Shown: piece by piece, positions 18,134-26,510 of the stretch
How positions within the stretch are numbered: the stretch's first letter is position 1
How the letters are laid out: every line of letters starts with the position of its first letter
From: Sphaerisporangium rufum
Lineage (GTDB): Bacteria > Actinomycetota > Actinomycetes > Streptosporangiales > Streptosporangiaceae
Direction: 5' to 3'
DNA length: 64,000 nucleotides
Assembly: GCF_016863395.1 (NCBI RefSeq)
Contig: NZ_BOOU01000001.1
Location: 57,269 to 121,268 of the forward strand
Program-made: the position numbers and the translations under genes
The notes under the pieces: model-generated
Told to the model about the DNA's origin: nothing
What the model saw: only the letters and a program-made list of their open reading frames with translations
The model's database searches: none

Positions 18134-18309
18134 TCCCGGGCCGGGCTCCTGCCCGATATATGGAATTGGCGGTGTTTATCCGCCCGAATCACCAATATTG
18201 ACACGTGCCGAAAATCGCGGCTCGACCAGCGGCACCGCCCGGCCGGCGGGTGGAAAGCGGTGGACGCCGGGAATGTGAGAAAAGGCGGATCCCGGGAAGT
18301 AGAGGAGGC

Positions 18310-18999
18310 GTGAACCGCCCGACGTCCTCCCCCCAGACGGCGGCGGCCGCGGCGCCGGAGGCGCGCCGGTCCGGCCGCGGCCGGCGCATCCTCGCCGGGA
18401 CCCTCGTGGTGCTCGTGCTCCTCGTGGTGGCCGGCCGGCTCGCCTGGTCCTACCTCGACCCGTTCGGCGAGTCCACGGTCGACCGCAGCCAGCCCGTGCT
18501 GCTGCAGTCCATCCAGAACATGAGCCGCTTCCAGGCCGCGAGCGGCAACTTCCAGGTCATCGTGGACCTGGAGAAGGACGCGGCCTTCCTGCCCGACTCG
18601 GTCAAGGGCACCCGCACCCTGTTCGTCGGCGCGGGCTCGGTGGCGGCGTACGTCGACTTCTCCGGGCTGCCCAAGGACGCGATCACCGTCTCGGCGGACC
18701 GCACCGAGGTCACCGTACGGCTGCCGAAGGCGCGCCTGGACAAGCCGAACCTGGACAACAAGCGCTCCTACGTCTACGCCCAGCAGCGCGGCATCCTGGA
18801 CCGGGTGCAGGACATGCTGTCGAACTCGCCGCAGAACCAGCAGGAGCTCTACCTGCTCGCGGAGAAGAAGATCGCCGAAGCGGCCGAGTCCAGCGACCTG
18901 CGCAACCGGGCGGACCAGAACACCAAGCTGATGCTGGAAGGCATGCTCAAGTCGCTCGGCTTCACCAAGGTGACGGTGACCTACGCCACCGAGCCTTGA
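18310..18999 (+). CDS. DUF4230 family membrane-anchored protein
   Basis: 229 residues. A cytoplasmic Ala/Arg-rich stretch is followed by one transmembrane helix (LAGTLVVLVLLVVAGRLAW) and a DUF4230-like domain outside the membrane. The latter includes VLLQSIQNMSRFQAASGNFQ, VGAGSVAAYVDFSGL and the terminal LEGMLKSLGFTKVTVTYA. Function unknown. The GTG follows AGAGGAGG closely, with less spacing than usual, so the start is probable but not certain. Confidence 0.75.
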   Translation: MNRPTSSPQTAAAAAPEARRSGRGRRILAGTLVVLVLLVVAGRLAWSYLDPFGESTVDRSQPVLLQSIQNMSRFQAASGNFQVIVDLEKDAAFLPDSVKGTRTLFVGAGSVAAYVDFSGLPKDAITVSADRTEVTVRLPKARLDKPNLDNKRSYVYAQQRGILDRVQDMLSNSPQNQQELYLLAEKKIAEAAESSDLRNRADQNTKLMLEGMLKSLGFTKVTVTYATEP

Positions 19000-19002
19000 C
19001 CG

Positions 19003-19812
19003 TCAGGTGACGTCGCGGCGCAGCACGGTCAGCCGGGCGGCGAGCGCCGCGGCCAGCACGTACCCGGCGAAGACCAGGCCGGCCGCCACCGGCGGCAGCA
19101 GCGCGCCGGGGATGGGCCGGCCGTCGAAGCCCACCATCCCGTCCCGGCTCCACCCGCTGACCGCCTTGGCCACCCCGGTGGGCACCCAGCGGCCCACCGA
19201 CGGCAGGAGCATCACCAGGAACCACTCGGCGTAGAAGAACCACAGGAACGCGATCGCCGTCGCGGCCGCCTGGCTGCGCACCAGCGCGCCGAGCGCCGCG
19301 CCCAGGGCCGCCCACAGCCCGGTGCCGAGCACCGAGCCGAACAGCACCCACGGCAGCCCGGGCGCGGTCATCGGCCGGCCGGCCAGGTGGAGCAGCGGCG
19401 CGGTGACGGCGGAGGCGGCCACCGCCGCCGCGCCCCCGGCGATCAGCCCGAGGACCGCGCAGGCGGCCAGCCGGGCGGTGAGCACCGGCCCGCGCCGCGG
19501 GGTCACCAGGAAGGCCCAGGTGATCGTCCGGTGCCGGTATTCGCCGGCCGTGACCACGATGCCGAGCAGCAGCGCGAACGGATAGCCCTGCTGGGCCATG
19601 CTGTAGGAGTCGCGGACCTGCCGTCCCGGGTCGCCGGAACCGGCCATCGGCAGCAGGACCAGCACGTTCACCACCGCCCAGGCCACCGCGAACAGCACCG
19701 CGCCCGCCGCGAGCAGCCACACCGCGCGGGTGCCCCGCGCCTTGATCAGTTCGGCGGCGACCAGCCGGCCCAGCGGCGTTCCCGGGCGGGTCGCGGCACC
19801 GGTGCCGGTCAT
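19003..19812 (-). CDS. ABC-2 type transporter permease
   Basis: 269 residues with about six transmembrane segments (AVWLLAAGAVLFAVAWAVVN; ALLLGIVVTAGEYRHRTITW; ATAIAFLWFFYAEWFLVMLL). The EYRHRTITW stretch is typical of ABC-2 permeases in drug or peptide exporters. Its ATG overlaps the stop of the ATPase gene (ATGA), so the two are co-translated. The pair is divergent from a histidine kinase and response regulator, suggesting a two-component-controlled export or resistance module. Confidence 0.85.
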   Translation of the reverse strand: MTGTGAATRPGTPLGRLVAAELIKARGTRAVWLLAAGAVLFAVAWAVVNVLVLLPMAGSGDPGRQVRDSYSMAQQGYPFALLLGIVVTAGEYRHRTITWAFLVTPRRGPVLTARLAACAVLGLIAGGAAAVAASAVTAPLLHLAGRPMTAPGLPWVLFGSVLGTGLWAALGAALGALVRSQAAATAIAFLWFFYAEWFLVMLLPSVGRWVPTGVAKAVSGWSRDGMVGFDGRPIPGALLPPVAAGLVFAGYVLAAALAARLTVLRRDVT

Positions 19813-20516
19813 CGTCCCTCCCCCAGAAGGTCGAGGTACGCCTGCTCCAGGCCGGCGCGGGCACCGACCAGCTCGGCCACCGTGCCCGCCGCGACCAGCC
19901 GGCCGCCGTCCACGATCACCAGGTCGTCGGCGCCCTGCTCGGCCTCGGCCAGCAGGTGGGTGGACAGCAACACGGTCCGGCCCTGGCCGGCCAGCTCGCG
20001 CAGCGTGGTCCGCAGCCAGTGGATGCCCTGCGGGTCGAGGCCGTTGGCCGGCTCGTCCAGCACCAGGACCGGCGGGTCGCCGAGCAGCGCCGAGGCCAGG
20101 GCCAGCCGCCGCCGCATGCCGAGCGAGAGCCCGCCGGCCCGCCGGTCCGCGGCGTGGTCCAGCCCCACCTCGGCGAGGACCCGGCCGATCCGGCCCGGCG
20201 GCAGGCCACCCGCGACGCACAGCGCGCGCAGGTGCGTGCGGACGGTGCGGCCGGGGTGGAAGTCGGTCGCCTCCAGCACCGCGCCGACCGTGCGTGGCGG
20301 GTCGGGCAGGTCGGCGTACCGGTGCCCGCCGATCAGCGCGGCGCCCGAGCCGGGCTTCACCAGGCCGAGGATCGCGCGCAGCGTGGTGCTCTTGCCGGCG
20401 CCGTTCGGGCCGAGCAGGCCGGTGACCCGGCCGGGCCGGACGGTGAAGGAGAGATCCTGGACGGCGTGGACCCGGCCGTAGGACTTGCTGAGACTGGTCA
20501 CGGTGATGGTCGGCAT
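19809..20516 (-). CDS. ABC transporter ATP-binding protein (drug-export type)
   Basis: 235 residues. Walker A is GPNGAGKST, the signature is LSLGMRRRL, Walker B is VLVLDEPANGLDP and the switch is STHLL. The ATPase belongs to the CcmA/DrrA-like branch that pairs with ABC-2 permeases. It partners the overlapping downstream permease. The signature LSLGM departs from the canonical LSGGQ, as is common in this branch. Confidence 0.9.
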   Translation of the reverse strand: MPTITVTSLSKSYGRVHAVQDLSFTVRPGRVTGLLGPNGAGKSTTLRAILGLVKPGSGAALIGGHRYADLPDPPRTVGAVLEATDFHPGRTVRTHLRALCVAGGLPPGRIGRVLAEVGLDHAADRRAGGLSLGMRRRLALASALLGDPPVLVLDEPANGLDPQGIHWLRTTLRELAGQGRTVLLSTHLLAEAEQGADDLVIVDGGRLVAAGTVAELVGARAGLEQAYLDLLGEGR

Positions 20517-20639
20517 GCGGACCAGCCTGCCCCGCCGGAGCGCCCCCGGTCGTGCGGCCGGGGGTGGACGGCGCGGATCACCGCCGGGGGTGGACGCGGA
20601 CCCACCCACGGGTGGAGGCGCCGCCCGGCCGCGCCGGGA

Positions 20640-20645
20640 TACCGT
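20640..20645 (+). promoter_or_regulatory. -10 element of the histidine-kinase gene (leaderless)
   Basis: TACCGT, then a 6-nt spacer (GCTCGG), then the GTG start. No ribosome-binding site precedes the GTG. Confidence 0.5.
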
Positions 20646-20651
20646 GCTCGG

Positions 20652-21758
20652 GTGACCCGACGACCCTGGTGGCACTACGCGACCGGCGCGCTCGTCGCCG
20701 CGTACGTGCTGGGTGGCATGGTCGTCGGCATGGTGGAGACCGTGCTCGCCCGAGGGCTGCCAGGGGGCGCCCTGAGCGCGGTGCTGTACCTGGCGGGAAC
20801 GGCGTGCTGGCTGGCGGCCCTGCGCGGGGCGGGCCGCACCGGCGACGCCGCGCTGCTGGCGGCGGCCACCCTGGCCGCCCTGGTGCTCAACGCGGTCACG
20901 CCCTATTCGGGGCTGGGCGTGCTGTTCGTCACCGTCTGGACAGCACCGTTCCGGATGCGGCTGTGGCAGGCCGTGGTGCTGGCGGTCGGCGGTGTCATCG
21001 GGCACGTCCTGGTGGCGCACTGCACCGGCCTGCCGTCCAACGCCACCCTGGGCGTGGCCGCCGGGCTCGGCTGGTCGGTGTTCTTCGCGGCCGGCATCGC
21101 CCAGATCGCCGAGACCCGGCGGCAGGCGGCGGCGGTCGCCCGCGCGCGGTCGCGGGAGGCGGTGCTGGCCGAGCGGCAGCGGCTGGCCCGGGAGATCCAC
21201 GACATCCTCGCGCACGCGCTGTCGGCGCAGATCCTGCACCTGGAGGGCGCCCGCCTGCTGCTGCAGGGCGGGGGCGAGCGCGAGCGCGTGCTCGACCGGG
21301 TCAACCGGGCCAGCGACATGGCGCGGGCCGGGCTGGAGGAGGCCCGGCGGGCGGTGGCCGCGCTGCGCGGCGAGCGCGTCCCGCTGGCCGACGAGCTGGC
21401 CCGGCTGGCCGAGGGCTTCCGTACCGCGACCGGCGCGCGCTGCACGGTCACGGTGCACGGCGATCCGGAGGCGCTGGCGTCGGAGGCCCGGCTGGCGGTG
21501 ATCCGCACCGCGCAGGAGGCGCTGACCAACGTGCAGAAACACGCGCCGGCCGCCGAGGTGGAGATCGTCCTGCGGTGCGGGGCGGCGGGCAGCGAGCTGG
21601 AGGTGCGCGACACCGGCGTGCCCGGCACGGCCGCCGCCGCCCCGGGGGGCGGCTATGGCCTGACCGGGATGCGCGAGCGCGCCGAGCTGATCGGCGGCAG
21701 CCTGGCCGCCGGCCCGGACGGGCCGGGGTTCGCCGTGCGGCTGCGGGTGCCGGCGTGA
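20652..21758 (+). CDS. Sensor histidine kinase (NarL-partner, HisKA_3 type)
   Basis: 368 residues. The N-terminal half has five or six transmembrane segments with very short loops, so it senses within or at the membrane. A linker leads to the dimerisation box EIHDILAHAL with the phospho-acceptor His183. The ATPase domain follows, with TAQEALTNVQKHA, RDTGVPG and GGGYGLTGMRERAEL. The stop overlaps the response-regulator start (GTGA). Divergent ABC exporter genes are the likeliest targets. Confidence 0.9.
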   Translation: MTRRPWWHYATGALVAAYVLGGMVVGMVETVLARGLPGGALSAVLYLAGTACWLAALRGAGRTGDAALLAAATLAALVLNAVTPYSGLGVLFVTVWTAPFRMRLWQAVVLAVGGVIGHVLVAHCTGLPSNATLGVAAGLGWSVFFAAGIAQIAETRRQAAAVARARSREAVLAERQRLAREIHDILAHALSAQILHLEGARLLLQGGGERERVLDRVNRASDMARAGLEEARRAVAALRGERVPLADELARLAEGFRTATGARCTVTVHGDPEALASEARLAVIRTAQEALTNVQKHAPAAEVEIVLRCGAAGSELEVRDTGVPGTAAAAPGGGYGLTGMRERAELIGGSLAAGPDGPGFAVRLRVPA

Positions 21759-22414
21759 GCGAGGGTCAGATCGCGCGCGTGCTCGTGGTGGACGACCAGA
21801 CCGTGGTCCGTGAGGGGCTGGTGCTGCTGCTGCGCCTGCTGCCGGGCATCGAGGTGGTCGGCACCGCCGCGGACGGCGCCGAGGCGCTGCTGCTGGTCGC
21901 GGCCGAGCGGCCGGACGTGGTGCTCATGGACCTGCGGATGCCGCGGATGGGCGGCGTGGAGGCCACCCGGCGGATCCGGGAGGAGCACCCCGGAACGCAG
22001 GTCGTGGTGCTGACCACCTACTCCGACGACGAGTCGGTGTTCGCGGCGCTGCGCGCGGGCGCCCGCGGCTACCTCACCAAGGACGCGCGGGCCGAGGAGA
22101 TCGCCGAGGCGGTGGCCCGGGTGCGGCGCGGGGACGCCCAGCTGGACCCGGCGGTGCAGCGCCGGCTGCTGGAGATGGTGTCGGCGGGCCGGCAGCCGCG
22201 CGACCTGCCGGACGGGCTGACCCCGCGCGAGGCCGAGGTGCTGGAGGCGATCGCCCGGGGCCGGTCGAACGCGGAGATCGCCAAGGAGCTCTACATCACC
22301 GAGGCCACGGTGAAGACCCACATCAACAAGCTGTTCGCCAAGACCGGGGTGCGCGACCGGGCCCAGGCCGTCGCCTACGCCTACCGCCACGGGCTGGCCA
22401 CACCGGCCGGCTGA
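21755..22414 (+). CDS. LuxR/NarL-type response regulator
   Basis: 219 residues. The receiver domain has acidic Asp13-Asp14, phospho-acceptor Asp59 (VVLMDLRMP), the TTYSDD switch and Lys in YLTKDA. The C-terminal LuxR helix-turn-helix is [36 protein letters not shown], read in pieces. It is translationally coupled to the kinase. A strong hairpin starting at its stop codon separates it from the convergent dehydrogenase gene. Confidence 0.93.
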   Translation: MSEGQIARVLVVDDQTVVREGLVLLLRLLPGIEVVGTAADGAEALLLVAAERPDVVLMDLRMPRMGGVEATRRIREEHPGTQVVVLTTYSDDESVFAALRAGARGYLTKDARAEEIAEAVARVRRGDAQLDPAVQRRLLEMVSAGRQPRDLPDGLTPREAEVLEAIARGRSNAEIAKELYITEATVKTHINKLFAKTGVRDRAQAVAYAYRHGLATPAG

Positions 22415-22439
22415 CCGCCGGGCCGCGCCCGGCGGTCAG
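22411..22439. terminator. Bidirectional terminator-like hairpin
   Basis: CTGACCGCCGGGC, a 3-nt loop (CGC), then GCCCGGCGGTCAG: a perfect 13-bp stem that includes the response-regulator stop codon. It lies between convergent genes. There is no T-tract, as is usual in high-GC actinomycetes. Confidence 0.7.
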
Positions 22440-22568
22440 CCGGCCACCGCCGTGGCCGCGCTCCTGGCCCGCCCGTCCGGCACGGCGGGCCGTGGTCGCG
22501 GCGCCCGGCCCGGCGGTCGTGTCCGTGCGCCGGCCGCCGGTCTCCGTCATCAACGGCGGGCGACCGGA

Positions 22569-25463
22569 TCACCCCGGGCGGGTGGCGCGTTCGAGCAGTT
22601 CCAGGATGTGCTCGTAGCGGCGGCCGGTCGCCCGGGTCATACCCAGCTCGCAGGTGCGGTTGGCCGAGGCGTACCCGGCATGCTCGCGGGCGGTCACCTC
22701 GGCCGCCTCGGCCGCGGTGGCCGAGGCGGTGAGCTCGGGCCGCAGCAGGCCGCGGTCACCGGCGAAGGCGCAGCAGCCCCAGTCGACCGGCACCAGCACC
22801 TCGCCGGACATCCGGCGGGCGATCGCCGCCAGCTTGGCGTCGATGCCGAGCCGGGCGGTGGAGCAGGTGGGGTGCAGCGCGATGGACGGCAGCGGCGCGG
22901 TGACCTCCAGCCGGTCCAGCACCCGGTCGTGCACGAACTCGACCGCGTCCACGAAGCGCAGCGCGACGCCGTCCGGGCCGCCGGCCGCGACACCGGCCGG
23001 GACACCGGCTGGGACACCGGCCGGGACACCGGCTGGGACACCGGCTGGGACAGCGTCCGGGCCGGCGCCTGGAACGCCGTCCTGGGCGGCGGCGGCGCGC
23101 AGCCCGGCCAGGCCCTCGGTGCAGGAGGCGGCATCGCAGACCACCGGCAGGTCGCCGCCGCGCGAGGCCGCGGCGAGCACCGGCAGCACCGCGCCGGCCA
23201 TCCGGGCGTGCCCCCGGTCCAGGCCTTTGGACTTCCATGGCGTGCCGCAGCACAGCGCCGCGACGCCCTCCGGCACGGTCACCTCGACGCCGGCCCGCTC
23301 GCACAGCGCGAGGAACGCGGCGCCGGCGCCCGGGCCGTCACCGGCCGGGCCGAACATGGCGCCGACGCAGGCCGGGAAGAACACCGCCTCGGGCGCCCGG
23401 GACGCGCGGGGCCGGCGGCGGGCCCCGCCGCGCGGCAGGCCGCGGTCGTACCGGGGGACGGCGCCGGCGCCGAGCAGCGCCCGCCCGGCCCGGGTCGCGG
23501 CCGCGGCCGGGCCGGGCAGCGCGCCGGCCGCGGTCAGCGCGGCGCCGCCGGCCCGCGCCGCCACATCCCAGTGCCGGGCGGCGGCATCCCACAGCGCCTC
23601 GCCGGCGGCACCGGCCCGCTCGCCGCGCAGCCGCCGGACCAGGGCCCCGGTGTCGATGCCGACCGGGCAGGCGACCTGGCACATGCCGTCGGCGGCGCAG
23701 GTGTCCAGGCCGTCGTAGTCGTAGTCGGCGGCCAGCTCGGCCAGCAGGCCGTCGTTCCCCGCGTCCCGCGCGGCGCGCATCTCGCGGCGCAGCACGATGC
23801 GCTGCCGGGGGGTGAGCGTGAGCCGCCGGGACGGGCAGGCGGGCTCGCAGTAGCCGCACTCGACGCACCGGTCGACCTCGGGCTCCACCGGCGGCACGGT
23901 CTTGAGGTCGCGCAGGTGGGCCTCGGGGTCGTCGGAGATGACCACACCGGGGTTGAGGACGCCGCCGGGGTCGAACAGCCGCTTGATCTCGCACATCACC
24001 TCGTGCAGCTCGTCGCCGTACTGCCGGCGCAGGAACGGGGCCATGATGCGCCCGGTGCCGTGCTCGGCCTTCAGCGAGCCGCCGTTGCCGAGCACCAGCT
24101 CCACCATGTCCTCGGTGAACCGCCGGTAGCGCTCCAGCGCCGCCGGGTCGTCGAAGCGCTCGTTCAGCAGGAAGTGGACGTTGCCGTCCTTGGCGTGCCC
24201 GAAGATCACGCTCTGCTCGTACCGGTGGGTCTCGAACAGCTCCAGCAGCCGCTCGCAGGTGCCGAGCAGCAGCGGCACCGGCACCACCACGTCCTCCAGC
24301 AGGGCGGTGGTGCCCGGCGGGCGGGCGCCGGCGACCGCGGTGTACAGGCCCTTGCGGATCTTCCACAGCGCGGCGCGCTCGCCGGCGTCCTCGGTGAAGG
24401 CGACCGGCGCCACCACCTCCAGCCCGCGCAGGACCTCCTCGCCGGCGGCGCGGCGCGCGGCGACGTCGGCCGGGGTGGGGCCGAGGTACTCGATCAGGAA
24501 GGCGGCGTGCCCGGCCACCCGCAGCGCCGACAGCTCCGGCGTGCTGTCCGGCGAGCGCCGGGCGACAGCGAGCGAGGTGGCGTCCATCAGCTCGATGGTG
24601 GCCAGGCCGGCGCCGGTCAGCGCGGGCAGCGCGGCGGTGGCGGCGCGCAGGCTCGGGAAGATCGCCAGGGCGGTGGCCGCGGCCGGGTGGGCCGGCACCG
24701 TGCGGAAGGTGGCCTCGGCGACGAAGCCGAGGGTGCCCTCGCTGCCGACGATCAGCCGGGCCAGCACGTCCACCGGCCGGTCCCAGTCCAGGAAGGCGTT
24801 GACGCCGTAACCCATGGTGTTCTTCATGGCGAACAGCCGGCGGATCGTGCGCACCGACTCGGGGTTGCCGCGCACCCGGTCGCGCAGCCCGGCGAGCCCG
24901 TGCCACAGCCCGGGCGAGAGCGCGCGCAGCCGCTCGTCGGCGTCGGGGGCGCCGCTGTCCAGCACGGTGCCGTCCGCCAGCACGACCACCAGCGAGTCGA
25001 GCGTGCGGTAGGTGTTGAACTCGGTGCCGCAGGCCATGCCGCTGGAGTTGTTGGCGACGATGCCGCCGATCGTGCAGGCGACCTCGCTGGCCGGGTCGGG
25101 GCCGAGCCGGCGGCCGTACCGGGCCAGGTGGGCGTTGACCTGGCGCAGCGTCGCACCGGGCTGGACCCGCACCCGGGCGCCGCCGTCGAGCACCTCGACG
25201 CGCTGGAAGGCGGCCCGGGTGTCGGCCAGCACGCCGCCGGTGACGGCCTGGCCGCTGAGGCTGGTGCCGCCGGAGCGGAAGGTGACCGGCGTGCCGCGCT
25301 CGCCGGCCTCGCGCAGCAGGCGGGCCAGCTCGCCGGTGTCGCGCGGGGTGGCGACGGCCCGCGGGACCAGCAGGTAGTGCGAGGCGTCGTGCGCCATCGC
25401 CAGCCGGTCGGTCATCCGCGAGCTGACCGGCACCTGGTCGTGCTCGCGCGGGGGGCGGCTCAT
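22569..25463 (-). CDS. FAD/Fe-S D-2-hydroxyacid (D-lactate-type) dehydrogenase
   Basis: 964 residues combining three modules. Residues about 40-260 are a FAD_binding_4 domain (TFRSGGTSLSGQAV, CTIGGIVANNSSG). Residues about 265-540 are a FAD-oxidase C domain (FGHAKDGNVHF, AEHGTGRIMAPF). Next come two cysteine clusters for Fe-S (CVECGYCEPACPS; CAADGMCQVACPVG) and CCG-type motifs (FFPACVGAMF, CCGTPW, HPTCSTARLG, WGCCAFAGDRG). This is the Dld-II/YdiJ layout, oxidising D-lactate or related D-2-hydroxyacids at the membrane. Its ATG overlaps the stop of the RpiR-family regulator. MurQ, encoded across the divergent promoter, releases D-lactate. The exact substrate is inferred from context. It carries an internal 12-bp repeat. 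Confidence 0.85.
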   Translation of the reverse strand: MSRPPREHDQVPVSSRMTDRLAMAHDASHYLLVPRAVATPRDTGELARLLREAGERGTPVTFRSGGTSLSGQAVTGGVLADTRAAFQRVEVLDGGARVRVQPGATLRQVNAHLARYGRRLGPDPASEVACTIGGIVANNSSGMACGTEFNTYRTLDSLVVVLADGTVLDSGAPDADERLRALSPGLWHGLAGLRDRVRGNPESVRTIRRLFAMKNTMGYGVNAFLDWDRPVDVLARLIVGSEGTLGFVAEATFRTVPAHPAAATALAIFPSLRAATAALPALTGAGLATIELMDATSLAVARRSPDSTPELSALRVAGHAAFLIEYLGPTPADVAARRAAGEEVLRGLEVVAPVAFTEDAGERAALWKIRKGLYTAVAGARPPGTTALLEDVVVPVPLLLGTCERLLELFETHRYEQSVIFGHAKDGNVHFLLNERFDDPAALERYRRFTEDMVELVLGNGGSLKAEHGTGRIMAPFLRRQYGDELHEVMCEIKRLFDPGGVLNPGVVISDDPEAHLRDLKTVPPVEPEVDRCVECGYCEPACPSRRLTLTPRQRIVLRREMRAARDAGNDGLLAELAADYDYDGLDTCAADGMCQVACPVGIDTGALVRRLRGERAGAAGEALWDAAARHWDVAARAGGAALTAAGALPGPAAAATRAGRALLGAGAVPRYDRGLPRGGARRRPRASRAPEAVFFPACVGAMFGPAGDGPGAGAAFLALCERAGVEVTVPEGVAALCCGTPWKSKGLDRGHARMAGAVLPVLAAASRGGDLPVVCDAASCTEGLAGLRAAAAQDGVPGAGPDAVPAGVPAGVPAGVPAGVPAGVAAGGPDGVALRFVDAVEFVHDRVLDRLEVTAPLPSIALHPTCSTARLGIDAKLAAIARRMSGEVLVPVDWGCCAFAGDRGLLRPELTASATAAEAAEVTAREHAGYASANRTCELGMTRATGRRYEHILELLERATRPG
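22989..23060 (-). repeat. 12-bp tandem repeat encoding PAGV units
   Basis: Five head-to-tail copies of GACACCGG(C/T)(C/T)GG-type 12-mers (plus strand) at 22989-23048 and a degenerate sixth. They encode Pro-Ala-Gly-Val five times, around residues 803-824 of the dehydrogenase. The repeat lies in a loop between CCG-type domains and preserves the frame. Confidence 0.85.
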
Positions 25464-26365
25464 CGGCCGCGGCCGCCGGACGCGCGGTCGTGCACGACCG
25501 TGTAAGTGCTGCGCAGCGCCTCCATCGATTCATCGTAGGAGGCCCGGGCGACCGCGGTGAACAGGCAGTCCACCACCATGAGCTGGGCGATCCTGCTGCC
25601 GAGCGCGCCGGAGCGGAACCGCGTCTCCCGGGCCGCGGTGGTGAGGACCACGTCGGCGCCGGCCGCCAGCGGCGAGCCGGGGAAGTTGGTGATCGCGATG
25701 GTCCGGGCGCCGGCCCGGCGGGCGATGGCCAGGAACTCGACGGTGTCGGCGGTGCCGCCGCTGTGCGAGATCGCGATCACCACGCATTCGGGGTCCAGGG
25801 TGGCCGCGGACGTCCATGCCGAGTGCGGGTCGCGCCAGTTGATGGCGGTGCGCCCGATCCGGGTGAGCTTCTGCTGCAGGTCCAGGCCGACGAACGAGCT
25901 GGCGCCGACGCCGAAGCTGTCCAGCCGGCGGGCGGCGAGCACCAGCTCGACGGCCCGGCCGAGCGCGGCGACGTCCAGGGTGCGCGCGGTGTCGGCGATG
26001 GAGAGCGTCTCGGTCATCGCGACCTTGGACACGATCTCCGGCAGGGTGTCGTCGCGCTCGATGTCGCCCGAGCTTTCCGGCAGGTTGGCGACGGTGAGCC
26101 GCTCCCAGGTGACGTCCCTGGTCAAGGCGATGCGGAAGTCCTTGTAGTGGGCGTAGCCCATCCGCTTGTAGAACCGCACCACCGAGGTGGTGGACGTGCC
26201 GCACCGGGCGGCGAGCTCGGCGATGGACAGGTTGGCCGCCTCCGCCGGGGCGTCCACGAAGATCTGCGCGATCCGGCGCTCGGCGGGCCGTAACCCGGGT
26301 AGCGCCGAGCGGATCCTTACCAGCACCGTCCCGGCGTCCTCGCGGCCGCCTGCCTCTCCGCTCAT
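25460..26365 (-). CDS. RpiR/MurR-family regulator of the salvage island
   Basis: 301 residues. The N-terminal RpiR helix-turn-helix is about 25-90 (LRPAERRIAQIFVDAP ... LAARCGTSTTSVVRFYKRMGY). The C-terminal SIS sugar-isomerase fold is about 130-270 (SFGVGASSFVGLDLQQKL, VIAISHSGGTADTVEFLAIA, AITNFPGSPLA). SIS-domain regulators bind sugar phosphates; MurR in E. coli responds to MurNAc-6-phosphate. The gene is divergent from the murQ-anmK transporter operon with two operator-like sites between them, and is coupled to the dehydrogenase gene. The ATG has AGGAGCGCC upstream. The ligand is inferred. Confidence 0.88.
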   Translation of the reverse strand: MSGEAGGREDAGTVLVRIRSALPGLRPAERRIAQIFVDAPAEAANLSIAELAARCGTSTTSVVRFYKRMGYAHYKDFRIALTRDVTWERLTVANLPESSGDIERDDTLPEIVSKVAMTETLSIADTARTLDVAALGRAVELVLAARRLDSFGVGASSFVGLDLQQKLTRIGRTAINWRDPHSAWTSAATLDPECVVIAISHSGGTADTVEFLAIARRAGARTIAITNFPGSPLAAGADVVLTTAARETRFRSGALGSRIAQLMVVDCLFTAVARASYDESMEALRSTYTVVHDRASGGRGR

Positions 26366-26384
26366 GGCGCTCCTGTCGTCGTCT

Positions 26385-26401
26385 GTGGAAAGAAATTACA
26401 C
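26385..26401. promoter_or_regulatory. Candidate RpiR/MurR operator 1
   Basis: GTGGAAAGAAATTACAC, a 17-bp imperfect palindrome with arms GTGnAA and TTnCAC. It is AT-rich against a GC-rich background, 19 bp before the regulator start. A related 17-bp sequence lies 15 bp further on. Confidence 0.5.
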
Positions 26402-26416
26402 AACCGGCCAGTTCCC

Positions 26417-26433
26417 GTGTACTTTTATTACCA
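26417..26433. promoter_or_regulatory. Candidate RpiR/MurR operator 2
   Basis: GTGTACTTTTATTACCA matches the reverse complement of operator 1 at 12 of 17 positions. The two sites, 32 bp apart start to start, would let one regulator control both divergent transcripts. Confidence 0.45.
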
Positions 26434-26510
26434 AGTTGAACCACGGATGCTTCCTGGGTGACCGACGCGCGCCCGGTGCGCGGCATCGTCAGCACCCCCG
26501 AGGAGACCCT

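Noticed and set aside
22989..23060. CRISPR array
   Set aside because: The repeats are contiguous 12-mers without spacers and lie inside a coding frame.
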